This document shows positions 1-5,852 of a DNA stretch of 5,855 bases, in pieces; positions within the stretch are counted from its first letter, which is position 1; the number at the start of each line of letters is the position of its first letter. Source of the stretch: Rhodoferax sp. (GTDB taxonomy: Bacteria; Pseudomonadota; Gammaproteobacteria; Burkholderiales; Burkholderiaceae_C); NCBI GenBank assembly GCA_021731215.1, contig JAKFXU010000436.1, positions 1-5,855 on the forward strand, read 5' to 3'. The notes below the pieces were generated by a model. It was not told where the DNA came from, searched no databases, and was given only the letters and a program-made list of their open reading frames with translations. The translations under genes and the position numbers were made by a program.

Positions 1-1
1 G

Positions 2-700
2 GGCCGAAAAGTCGGCGAAGGTTTTTATCGCTACACGGACGGCAAGGCCCAGATCAGCGCGGAACCGGCGCCGCCGCAGGTAGACGACATGCCGCCAGTA
101 TGGGTGTCGCCACGCGCGGCACGTCGCGCCGAACTGCTGCTGCTGCTCAAGAACCTGGGCGCCACCATCGAGACCGGCGCCGCGCCCTCGCCGCTGGCCC
201 TGATTTTGGTGGCGCCACTGGGTTTTGACGTCACCACCATGGCCGTGGTCGAGCGCCTCGACCCGGCCCGCACCCTGGGCATTGACATGCTGGTCGATGA
301 TGCCGCCAGCAAACGCCGGGTGCTGGCCACCAACCCGGCCACGCGGGTCGATATGCGCGCGGCCGCGCACGCGCTGCTGGCGCGTGACGGCAAAGCGGTG
401 AGCGTGATTCGGGACAGCGGCGGTTTTGTGTCGCAGCGGGTGGTGGCGACCATCGTCAACATTGCCTCTGACATCTGCCAGCAAGGCATCTGCTCGCCCG
501 CCGATCTGGAAACCGCGGTAACCCTCGGACTGGGCTATCCGGCCGGGCCGCTGGCGATGGGCAATCGGTATGGCCCGACCAACCTGCTCGAAGTGCTGTT
601 CAACCTGCAAACCGTGTATGGCGACCCGCGCTATCGCCCCAGCCCCTGGTTGCGCCGACGCGGCGCCATCGGCCTGAGCCTGCTGCACGAAGAAGAATAA
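2..700 (+). CDS. 3-hydroxyacyl-CoA dehydrogenase, C-terminal part (5' end outside window)
   Basis: NAD-dependent oxidation of (S)-3-hydroxyacyl-CoA to 3-ketoacyl-CoA in beta-oxidation, presumably cytosolic. The reading frame is open from the first complete codon at 2, so the ATG at 89 is internal and 232 residues are visible. The first 11 residues, GRKVGEGFYRY, are the family signature that closes the first 3HCDH C-terminal domain. A middle segment follows (about residues 30-105). A second 3HCDH C-terminal domain comes next: VIRDSGGFVSQRVVA (135-149), GLGYPAGPLA (176-185) and GDPRYRPSPW (207-216). This duplicated C-terminus is typical of the roughly 500-residue single-function enzymes (PaaH/PaaC-like, common in Burkholderiales), so a little over half of the gene should lie to the left. 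The NAD-binding Rossmann domain and the catalytic His are not in the window. The stop at 698-700 is 13 nt before the crotonase gene, so the two are probably co-transcribed. Substrate range cannot be read from this part. Family call is firm. Confidence 0.93.
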   Translation, partial: GRKVGEGFYRYTDGKAQISAEPAPPQVDDMPPVWVSPRAARRAELLLLLKNLGATIETGAAPSPLALILVAPLGFDVTTMAVVERLDPARTLGIDMLVDDAASKRRVLATNPATRVDMRAAAHALLARDGKAVSVIRDSGGFVSQRVVATIVNIASDICQQGICSPADLETAVTLGLGYPAGPLAMGNRYGPTNLLEVLFNLQTVYGDPRYRPSPWLRRRGAIGLSLLHEEE

Positions 701-713
701 GAGCGCCCTGACC

Positions 714-1493
714 ATGAGCGCCGAACTCAAACGCAGCAGCCAGGGCCAGACGCTGGTGCTGACGCTGTCCAACCCCGAGCAGCGCAACGCCTTGGGCCCG
801 GAAATTTACACCGAAGGCATTGAAGCCCTGAGCCTGGCTGAGAGCTCGGCCGAGATTCGCTCGGTCATCATTGTGGGCGAAGGCAGCCGGTTCAGCGCCG
901 GCGGCAACTTGCAGCGTTTGCAGGCCAACCGGCAACAGCCGGCGAGCGTGCAGGCGCACAGCATCGACGCCCTGCATGACTGGATCGAAGCGATTCGGAC
1001 CTTTCCCAAGCCTGTCATTGCCGCAGTCGAAGGCGCGGCCGCCGGGGCCGGCTTTTCCCTGGCTCTGGCCTGCGATTTCATCGTCGCAGCGGACGATGCG
1101 GTGTTCGTCATGGCCTACAGCAACATCGCGCTGTCGCCCGATGGCGGCGCCAGCTGGAGCCTGAGCCGCGCCCTGCCGCGCCAACTGGTGAACGAATTGC
1201 TGATGGGGGCTGAGCGCGTGACGGCGCAACGGCTGCACGCGCTCGGACTGATCAACCGGGTAAGCGCACCTGGCATGGCCCTGTCCGAGGCGCTGGCCCT
1301 GGCAGAGCGACTCAACCAGCGGGCGCCCAACGCGCTGGCCAGCATCAAGGCGCTGATCAACGACGCCGCCCAGTCCACGCTGGCGGAGCAACTGGCGCGT
1401 GAGCGCGATCACTTCGTGCGCAATCTTCACCATGCCAATGCCGGCATCGGCATGGCGGCGTTCCTGAGCAAGACGCCGCCACGTTTCGAATAG
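714..1493 (+). CDS. Enoyl-CoA hydratase/isomerase (crotonase) family protein, PaaG-like active site
   Basis: Complete 259-residue crotonase-fold protein, normal length for the family. Visible motifs: NPEQRNALGPEI (20-31); oxyanion-hole segment RFSAGGNL (59-66); second oxyanion segment AAAGAGFSLALACD (108-121); SPDGGASW (141-148); C-terminal helices rich in Ala and Leu. Aligned by eye with rat crotonase and E. coli FadB, the two hydratase glutamates are replaced by Ser115 and Tyr135. Asp143 in SPDGG falls where PaaG-type isomerases carry their catalytic Asp. It may therefore be a double-bond isomerase or another crotonase reaction rather than a classical hydratase. It lies 13 nt after the 3-hydroxyacyl-CoA dehydrogenase, so an operonic beta-oxidation pair is likely. 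The start is preceded only by a weak AAGAG at 699-703. Family call firm; specific reaction uncertain. Confidence 0.85.
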   Translation: MSAELKRSSQGQTLVLTLSNPEQRNALGPEIYTEGIEALSLAESSAEIRSVIIVGEGSRFSAGGNLQRLQANRQQPASVQAHSIDALHDWIEAIRTFPKPVIAAVEGAAAGAGFSLALACDFIVAADDAVFVMAYSNIALSPDGGASWSLSRALPRQLVNELLMGAERVTAQRLHALGLINRVSAPGMALSEALALAERLNQRAPNALASIKALINDAAQSTLAEQLARERDHFVRNLHHANAGIGMAAFLSKTPPRFE

Positions 1494-1508
1494 CGTCAAG
1501 GCCCAAGG

Positions 1509-1527
1509 CTGCGAACAAGTTTCGCAG
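1509..1527. repeat. Perfect 7-5-7 inverted repeat after the crotonase gene
   Basis: CTGCGAA (1509-1515) and TTCGCAG (1521-1527) are exact reverse complements around the 5-nt spacer CAAGT, beginning 15 nt after the crotonase stop. As RNA it would form a 7-bp hairpin, but no T-run follows, so it is not a canonical intrinsic terminator. As DNA it is a 19-bp dyad of the size bound by dimeric regulators such as the Crp/Fnr protein encoded 82 nt downstream. It does not match the E. coli CRP or FNR consensus. The role is inferred. Confidence 0.4.
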
Positions 1528-1556
1528 ACACGCAGGTGACAACCCCTAGGCAAAAA

Positions 1557-1597
1557 CACCCCTGATCGGGTGACAATGGCCAGATCTTCAGTCACCC
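1557..1597 (+). promoter_or_regulatory. Overlapping inverted repeats in the leader of the Crp/Fnr gene
   Basis: GGGTGAC (1568-1574) is exactly repeated in inverse as GTCACCC (1591-1597), which ends immediately before the ribosome-binding AAAGGA at 1598-1603. The left arm can also pair with CACCC (1557-1561) around CTGATC, giving a second, mutually exclusive hairpin. A direct repeat GGTGACAA occurs at 1535-1542 and 1569-1576. The arrangement could be an operator for autoregulation or a leader structure affecting translation. No convincing -35/-10 pair was found in the 116-nt gap. The repeats are seen directly; function is inference. Confidence 0.4.
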
Positions 1598-1609
1598 AAA
1601 GGACAGGCC

Positions 1610-2329
1610 ATGATTGATCCTATTCTTACCATCGAGGAACGCGAGGCGATCAATTCCGGTCGCTGGTTTTCAACCCTCTCTCCCTCCCTGCGACACGACA
1701 TACTGCGATGCGCCTACGTCAAACGACACCAGGACGAAGATCTGATAGCGGCCCGCGGCGAGCCACCGGAGGAGTGGATCGCCTGCGCGCGCGGCGCGGT
1801 GCGGGTCAGCTCGACCTCGATTTCGGGCAAGCAGATCACGCTGACCTATGTCGAGCCGGGCATCTGGTTTGGCGATGTCGCCATCTTCGACGGCGACCGG
1901 CGCACCCACGATGCCTATGCGCATGGCGACACCACCATATTGTGTGTAGCCAAAGCCGATTTCAAGAAAATTCTGGCCATCCACGCCGAGCTGTACGAGG
2001 CATTGCTGCGACTGCACGCGCGGCGCATCCGCCAGTTGTATGGTTTGGTCGAAGACCTCAACACGCTGCCGCTGCGGGCTCGACTTGCCAAGCAGTTGCT
2101 GCATCTGGTTCGAAGCTACGGGGTGCCCTCTCTGAGCGACGGACGCGAAATGCGCATTGGCCTGCAACTGGCGCAGGAAGAGCTGGCGCAGTTGCTCGGC
2201 GCTTCTCGCCAGCGGGTCAATCAGGAGCTCAAATCGATGGAGCGGGACAACGCCATTCGGATCGAACCGGGTGGCCTGGTGATTCGGGATCGCGACGCCT
2301 TGATGCGCATCATTGAAGCCGATAACTAG
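1610..2329 (+). CDS. Crp/Fnr-family transcriptional regulator
   Basis: A 239-residue DNA-binding regulator of standard family length. An N-terminal cyclic-nucleotide-binding-type beta-roll spans roughly residues 15-125, with the core signature GIWFGDVAIFDGDRRTHDAYA split at 84-93 and 94-104. A long dimerisation helix follows (about 125-150), then a winged helix-turn-helix with its core LAQEELAQLLGASRQRVNQE at 187-206. At the positions matching the E. coli CRP cAMP pocket, Glu72 is Asp89 and the Arg-Ser pair is Arg98-Thr99, so the ligand may differ. The recognition helix reads SRQRVNQ (199-205) where CRP has SRETVGR, so DNA specificity is likely different. No N-terminal cysteine cluster for an FNR-type iron-sulfur centre is present (Cys at 34, 59 and 112 only). 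The start has a good AAAGGA 6 nt upstream. It ends 18 nt before the phosphotransferase gene, suggesting a shared transcript and a local regulatory role. Confidence 0.93.
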   Translation: MIDPILTIEEREAINSGRWFSTLSPSLRHDILRCAYVKRHQDEDLIAARGEPPEEWIACARGAVRVSSTSISGKQITLTYVEPGIWFGDVAIFDGDRRTHDAYAHGDTTILCVAKADFKKILAIHAELYEALLRLHARRIRQLYGLVEDLNTLPLRARLAKQLLHLVRSYGVPSLSDGREMRIGLQLAQEELAQLLGASRQRVNQELKSMERDNAIRIEPGGLVIRDRDALMRIIEADN

Positions 2330-2347
2330 CACTCCAAAACAAGCACC

Positions 2348-3433
2348 ATGAGTAAATTTGACCACTTCGTTGGCACCCGGCCGGTCTCCGACAAGCAGGC
2401 TTTTGACGTTGATGCATTAACCCAATGGTTGAGTAAAAACCTGCCGGACTTCGCCGGGCCGTTAACCGTGGAATCATTCAAGGGCGGTCAGTCCAACCCG
2501 ACCTACAAGCTCAATACCCCGTCGCAAAGCTACGTCATGCGTGCCAAGCCCGGCCCGGTAGCCAAGTTGCTGCCCTCGGCGCACGCCATCGAGCGCGAGT
2601 TTGCCGTCATGAGTGGCTTATATGGGACCGATGTGCCGGTGCCCCGCATGCACTGCCTGTGCGAAGACGAAGCTGTGATTGGCCGCGCCTTCTACATCAT
2701 GGAGTTCATGCAGGGCCGCATCCTGTGGGACCAGTCCCTGACGGGCATGACACCATCCGAGCGCAGTGAAATTTACAAGGAGATGAATCGCGTCATTTCC
2801 GCATTGCATACGGTTAACTTCTCAGAGCGTGGGCTTGGCACTTATGGCAAACCTGGCAATTATTTCGAGCGCCAGATCGGCCGCTGGAGCAAGCAATACG
2901 TCGCGTCGATCACGCAACCGATTGAAGAAATGGACCAGCTCATGGCCTGGCTGCCACAGCACATTCCGGCGATGGGACGGGCCGAGCACATGGTCAGCAT
3001 CGTGCACGGTGACTACCGACTCGACAACCTGATGTTCCATCCGACCGAGCCGCGCATTCTGGCGGTGCTGGACTGGGAGCTGTCCACGCTGGGGCATCCA
3101 CTGGCCGACTTCAGCTATCACTGCATGGCCTGGCATATACCGCCTGGGGCATTTCGCGGCATCGGCGGGCTCGACTTGGCCAGTCTGTGCATCCCATCGG
3201 AGGACGAGTACATCCGACTTTACTGCGAGCGTACCGGCCTGGTCACGCCCGAGGCGCTCAAGGCCGATTGGAATTTCTACATGGCCTATAACCTGTTTCG
3301 CATCGCCGCCATTCTGCAAGGCATCGCCAAGCGCGTCGAAGCCGGCACTGCCGCCAGCGCGCAGGCTGCCAGCTCGGGCGCCGGCGCCAGACCACTGGCG
3401 CAAATGGCCTGGAAGTTCGCGCAGCAGGCCTGA
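2348..3433 (+). CDS. APH/choline-kinase-fold phosphotransferase, ACAD10/11 N-domain type (LvaA-like)
   Basis: Complete 361-residue protein of the phosphotransferase (APH) family. Residues 42-67 hold the nucleotide-loop region ([14 protein letters not shown], then YVMRAKPG), followed by [12 protein letters not shown] (74-85). The catalytic loop is VHGDYRLDN (219-227), with Asp222 as the presumed catalytic base and Asn227 as a metal ligand. [14 protein letters not shown] (241-254) supplies the second metal aspartate, Asp242. The LLPSAHA and [14 protein letters not shown] strings are typical of the kinase-like domain fused to acyl-CoA dehydrogenase in ACAD10/ACAD11 and of bacterial LvaA, which phosphorylates the 4-hydroxyl of 4-hydroxyacyl-CoA. 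Aminoglycoside resistance is therefore an unlikely role. A low-complexity Ala/Ser-rich stretch (about 333-348) precedes the C-terminus. No clear Shine-Dalgarno lies before the ATG, and the gene starts 18 nt after the regulator stop. Family firm; substrate inferred. Confidence 0.9.
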   Translation: MSKFDHFVGTRPVSDKQAFDVDALTQWLSKNLPDFAGPLTVESFKGGQSNPTYKLNTPSQSYVMRAKPGPVAKLLPSAHAIEREFAVMSGLYGTDVPVPRMHCLCEDEAVIGRAFYIMEFMQGRILWDQSLTGMTPSERSEIYKEMNRVISALHTVNFSERGLGTYGKPGNYFERQIGRWSKQYVASITQPIEEMDQLMAWLPQHIPAMGRAEHMVSIVHGDYRLDNLMFHPTEPRILAVLDWELSTLGHPLADFSYHCMAWHIPPGAFRGIGGLDLASLCIPSEDEYIRLYCERTGLVTPEALKADWNFYMAYNLFRIAAILQGIAKRVEAGTAASAQAASSGAGARPLAQMAWKFAQQA

Positions 3434-3441
3434 AGCCAACT

Positions 3442-3447
3442 TTGACA
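3442..3447 (+). promoter_or_regulatory. Isolated TTGACA (-35-like) hexamer before the acyl-CoA dehydrogenase gene
   Basis: A perfect sigma70 -35 hexamer sits in the 49-nt gap between the phosphotransferase and acyl-CoA dehydrogenase genes. At 16-18 nt spacing the best -10 candidates match only two or three of six consensus bases (for example ACTCAT at 3464-3469), so a true promoter is doubtful. The dehydrogenase has its own strong AGGAG at 3473-3477 and probably also receives readthrough transcription. Confidence 0.2.
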
Positions 3448-3482
3448 CATCTCTCGATCACACACTCATTACAGGAGACACC

Positions 3483-4727
3483 ATGGACTTTGACTACTCA
3501 CCCAAGACCAAAGAACTGCAAAGCAAACTGCTGGCGTTCATGAACGACTGCATCTACCCGGGCGAGGGTGCCTTCCATGCTGAAATTGCCGCCAACACGG
3601 CAGCCGGCAAACGCTGGACACCCCTGGAAGTCATTGAAAAACTCAAGCCCAAGGCGCAGGCCGCTGGCTTATGGAACCTTTTTCTGCCGGTCGACAGCGC
3701 CGCCGCCTCGGGCTACGAAGGCGCGGGCCTGACCAATCAGGAATACGCGCCGCTGGCCGAAATCATGGGCCGTGTGATGTGGAGCAGTGAGGTCTTCAAC
3801 TGTTCGGCGCCCGACACGGGCAACATGGAAACCATTGCCCGCTACGGCTCCGAGGAAAATAAGGCGCGCTGGCTCAAGCCACTGTTAGAGGGCAAGTTCC
3901 GCTCCGCCTTTGCCATGACCGAGCCCGAGGTCGCCTCCAGTGACGCCACCAACATCCAGACCCGCATCGAGCGCCAGGGCGATGAATACGTGATCAACGG
4001 CCGAAAATGGTGGACTTCCGGTGCCGGTGACCCACGCTGCGCGGTCTACATCGTCATGGGAAAGACCGACCCGAAGGCCGCCCGCCACTCACAGCAAAGC
4101 ATGGTGCTGGCGCCCGCCAATACGCCCGGCATTACCGTGCTGCGTCCGCTCAACGTGATGGGTTACGACGACGCCCCGCACGGCCACATGGAAGTGCTGT
4201 TCGAGAACGTTCGGGTGCCGGCGGGCAACATTCTGCTGGGCGAAGGCCGCGGTTTCGAGATCGCCCAAGGTCGCCTGGGACCGGGACGGATCCACCACTG
4301 CATGCGCCTGATTGGCCTGGCCGAGCGCGCCCTGGAATTGATGTGCAAGCGCGCTTCATCCCGTGTTGCCTTTGGCAAGACGGTGGCAGCGCAGACGGTG
4401 ACCCAGGAGCGCATTGCCGAAGCGCGCTGCAAGATCGACATGGCGCGTCTGCTGACGCTCAAGGCGGCCTGGATGATGGACATGGGCGGCAACAAATTTG
4501 CCAAGAACGAGATTGCGATGATCAAGGTGGTGGCACCCAGCATGGCCTGCCAGGTCATCGACTGGGCGATCCAGGTGCATGGCGGTGGCGGCATGTGCGA
4601 TGACTTTCCGCTGGCCCACGCCTACGCCAGCGCGCGCACCCTGCGCTTTGCCGACGGTCCGGACGAGGTGCACCGCAATTCCATTGCCAAGGCCGAACTC
4701 GGCAAGTACGCGGTCAACCCCTCGTGA
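3483..4727 (+). CDS. Acyl-CoA dehydrogenase, ACAD10/11 type (LvaC-like)
   Basis: Complete 414-residue flavoprotein of the acyl-CoA dehydrogenase family. An N-terminal helical domain spans about 1-140. The FAD/substrate strand motifs [12 protein letters not shown] (143-154) and [10 protein letters not shown] (173-182) lie in the middle beta domain. The C-terminal helical domain includes RVAFGK (294-299), [10 protein letters not shown] (362-371) and [11 protein letters not shown] (387-397). Aligned by eye with medium-chain acyl-CoA dehydrogenase, the catalytic Glu of YEGT corresponds to Asp391 in ADGP, a string characteristic of the ACAD10/11 branch. In that branch the dehydrogenase-fold partner acts on the phosphorylated 4-hydroxyacyl-CoA made by the kinase-like domain. 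The phosphotransferase gene lies 49 nt upstream, so the pair matches the two halves of the fused eukaryotic protein. AGGAG 5 nt before the ATG fixes the start. Family and subfamily are confident; the reaction is inferred. It could also be an ordinary alpha,beta-dehydrogenase for branched or long-chain acyl-CoA. Confidence 0.93.
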   Translation: MDFDYSPKTKELQSKLLAFMNDCIYPGEGAFHAEIAANTAAGKRWTPLEVIEKLKPKAQAAGLWNLFLPVDSAAASGYEGAGLTNQEYAPLAEIMGRVMWSSEVFNCSAPDTGNMETIARYGSEENKARWLKPLLEGKFRSAFAMTEPEVASSDATNIQTRIERQGDEYVINGRKWWTSGAGDPRCAVYIVMGKTDPKAARHSQQSMVLAPANTPGITVLRPLNVMGYDDAPHGHMEVLFENVRVPAGNILLGEGRGFEIAQGRLGPGRIHHCMRLIGLAERALELMCKRASSRVAFGKTVAAQTVTQERIAEARCKIDMARLLTLKAAWMMDMGGNKFAKNEIAMIKVVAPSMACQVIDWAIQVHGGGGMCDDFPLAHAYASARTLRFADGPDEVHRNSIAKAELGKYAVNPS

Positions 4728-4760
4728 CCGTGGGCACGCTTCGCTTTGCCCACCCTACGG
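4728..4760 (-). repeat. REP-like hairpin element with GTAG-type foot, immediately after the stop codon
   Basis: GTGGGCA (4730-4736) and TGCCCAC (4747-4753) form a perfect 7-bp, GC-rich stem around a 10-nt loop, starting 3 nt after the acyl-CoA dehydrogenase stop. Read on the minus strand the element begins GTAGGGTGGGCAAAGC. That is the GTAG tetranucleotide followed by a hairpin, as in REP sequences mobilised by REP-associated tyrosine transposases (RAYT). Very similar GTAGGGTGGGC repeats are widespread in bacterial genomes. No transposase is in the window. No T-run follows, so intrinsic termination is unlikely, but such elements may stabilise upstream mRNA 3' ends. Confidence 0.6.
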
Positions 4761-4762
4761 CT

Positions 4763-4790
4763 GGTTGGCGGTTGGCGGTTGGCGGTTGGC
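4763..4790. repeat. Four perfect tandem copies of the heptamer GGTTGGC
   Basis: The unit GGTTGGC is repeated four times without mismatch over 28 bp, directly after the REP-like element and 120 nt upstream of the glutathione transferase start. A non-triplet perfect array of this kind can gain or lose units by slipped-strand mispairing. The + strand has eight GG doublets separated by TT or C, which permits two-tetrad G-quadruplex folding, a pattern close to the thrombin-binding DNA aptamer. It is non-coding here, so any effect would be on transcription or spacing. Repeat seen directly; role unknown. Confidence 0.9.
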
Positions 4791-4819
4791 AGCGGCGATT
4801 AAACTGCAAGCGTTCAACA

Positions 4820-4832
4820 ATCACCCGGTGAT
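4820..4832. promoter_or_regulatory. 13-bp palindrome upstream of the glutathione transferase gene
   Basis: ATCACC-C-GGTGAT is a perfect 6-1-6 dyad, 78 nt before the glutathione transferase ATG. As RNA it can form only a 5-bp stem with a 3-nt loop. A run of six T (4842-4847) begins 9 nt later, too far for a textbook intrinsic terminator. TTTAAT at 4845-4850 matches the -10 consensus at five of six positions, but no -35 hexamer is suitably placed. Operator or weak terminator are both possible; confidence is low. Confidence 0.3.
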
Positions 4833-4910
4833 GAACTCTCCTTTTTTAATAGCTGCTAACGTCTACCCGACGATGGCGAAAGCGCTTTTCCCACGTCAAC
4901 GAGGCATCCC

Positions 4911-5615
4911 ATGATCCACGTCTATTCCTGGCCAACCCCCAACGGGCACAAAGTTCACATCATGCTGGAGGAATGTGGCTTCAAACTGGGTCGCGATTGG
5001 CAGGCCCACCCGATTGACATTGGGGCCGGCGACCAGTTCCAGCCGGAATTCTTGAAAATCAGTCCCAACAACAAGGTCCCGGCGTTGGTGGATCCGAACG
5101 GTCCGGACGGCAAACCGATCTCCCTGTTCGAATCCGGCGCGATCCTGCTGTACCTGGCTGCCAAAACCGGCAAGTTTCTGCCCAAGACCGACCGGCAAAA
5201 ATTCGAGGTGCTGCAGTGGCTGATGTTCCAGATGGGCGGCGTCGGCCCGATGCTGGGCCAGGCCCATCACTTCCGCATTTATGCGCCGGAAAAAATTGAA
5301 TACGCGGTGAACCGCTACAGCAACGAGGCTAAACGTTTGTACACGGTGATGAACCAGCAACTGACAAGCCACCGCTACATCGCCGGCAACAGCTATTCCA
5401 TTGCCGACATCGCCATCTTCCCCTGGTTGCGCAGCTGGCAGAACCAGGGCATTGACTGGGCCGACTATCCGCAACTCAAGGCCTGGTTCGACAAGATTGG
5501 GCAGCGCCCAGCCGTGCAGCGTGGCGTCGCCGTGCTGGCCGCGCTGCGCAAGCCACTGACCGGTGACAGGGAGCGCGACATCCTGTTTGGCAAAACGCAG
5601 TATCAAAAGCGTTGA
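4911..5615 (+). CDS. yfcG: Nu-class glutathione transferase / disulfide-bond oxidoreductase (YfcG-like)
   Basis: Complete 234-residue cytosolic GST resembling E. coli YfcG and YghU along its whole length. The thioredoxin-fold domain (about 1-87) opens with SWPTPNGHK (6-14), carrying Thr9 and Asn11 at the positions YfcG uses to contact glutathione in place of a catalytic Tyr/Ser. SPNNKVPALVD (51-61) contains the cis-Pro57, and SLFESGAILLYL (71-82) gives Glu74-Ser75 for binding the gamma-glutamyl group. The helical domain follows, with LGQAHHF (115-121) and the N-capping motif SIADIAIFPW (163-172). YfcG-type proteins have little classical transferase activity and reduce disulfides using glutathione. 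GAGG at 4901-4904, 6 nt before the ATG, supports the start. It is separated from the acyl-CoA cluster by 183 nt of repeat-containing DNA and may have its own promoter. Family assignment is strong; a link to the upstream pathway is speculative. Confidence 0.93.
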   Translation: MIHVYSWPTPNGHKVHIMLEECGFKLGRDWQAHPIDIGAGDQFQPEFLKISPNNKVPALVDPNGPDGKPISLFESGAILLYLAAKTGKFLPKTDRQKFEVLQWLMFQMGGVGPMLGQAHHFRIYAPEKIEYAVNRYSNEAKRLYTVMNQQLTSHRYIAGNSYSIADIAIFPWLRSWQNQGIDWADYPQLKAWFDKIGQRPAVQRGVAVLAALRKPLTGDRERDILFGKTQYQKR

Positions 5616-5624
5616 GGTAGATCG

Positions 5625-5768
5625 TCAGCCGGGCGCTGGCGGGGGCCCCATCCACAATTCATTGAGATCAGAGAAGCGCCACTGGGCCGGGTCTTCACGC
5701 GTGGCAATTTTTTCGCTGCAGTCGGGACGCGACAGATCGACCAGCTCGGGCCGGATGCGCCTCTTCAA
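5625..5768 (-). pseudogene. Coding-like minus-strand fragment, possible remnant or TTG-started small ORF
   Basis: The minus strand reads open from about 5804 down to a TGA at 5625-5627, converging on the glutathione transferase stop with a 9-nt gap. From TTG 5768 it gives 47 residues with balanced composition and GC-rich third positions, including RIRPELVDLSRP and EDPAQWRFSDLNELW. That looks more like real protein than like an antisense shadow. An in-frame TGA at 5805-5807 and the absence of an ATG or ribosome-binding site argue that it is the 3' end of a decayed or frameshifted gene. The other two minus frames also stop within the last 100 bases. I do not recognise the family. It could equally be chance openness in GC-rich DNA. 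Confidence 0.3.
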
Positions 5769-5837
5769 CCTAGAAACCGCAGTTGGACGTGCCCGAGTGG
5801 GTCGTCATGGGGTGTTCTGGCAAGGCGTGACAACGCG

Positions 5838-5852
5838 GCGGGTACTGCCCGC
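5838..5852. repeat. Short GC-rich hairpin at the right edge
   Basis: GCGGG (5838-5842) and CCCGC (5848-5852) pair around the 5-nt loop TACTG. There is no T-run in the remaining three bases, so any terminator role cannot be judged before the window ends. A 5-bp GC-rich repeat is easily expected by chance in this DNA. Apart from this and the minus-strand fragment, nothing supportable is seen in 5616-5855. Confidence 0.25.

Noticed and set aside
89..91. ATG at 89 as the start of the first gene
   Set aside because: The frame is open to the window edge and encodes the conserved GRKVGEGFYRY motif before this ATG, so the gene begins upstream of the window.
600..1595. 331-codon minus-strand open frame opposite the crotonase gene
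   Set aside because: It lies antisense to a gene with clear family motifs and has shadow-type composition (rich in Gln, Arg, His and Gly). GC-rich codon bias on the + strand explains its length.
1670..2365. 231-codon minus-strand open frame opposite the Crp/Fnr gene
   Set aside because: No recognisable domain and fully antisense to a well-supported regulator gene.
2348..3433. Aminoglycoside resistance kinase
   Set aside because: It shares the APH fold, but the subfamily strings and the adjacent ACAD11-type dehydrogenase point to acyl-CoA metabolism.
3441..3462. CRP- or FNR-type binding site in the gap before the dehydrogenase
   Set aside because: GATCACA resembles one half-site, but no matching left half lies at the required spacing.
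4579..4914. 111-codon + strand open frame across the dehydrogenase 3' end and the repeat-containing gap
   Set aside because: It overlaps the dehydrogenase out of frame and then runs through the hairpin and heptamer repeats; no ribosome-binding site or protein-like motif.
4896..5606. 236-codon minus-strand open frame opposite the glutathione transferase gene
   Set aside because: Mirror of a strongly supported YfcG-like protein; no family motif on the antisense strand.
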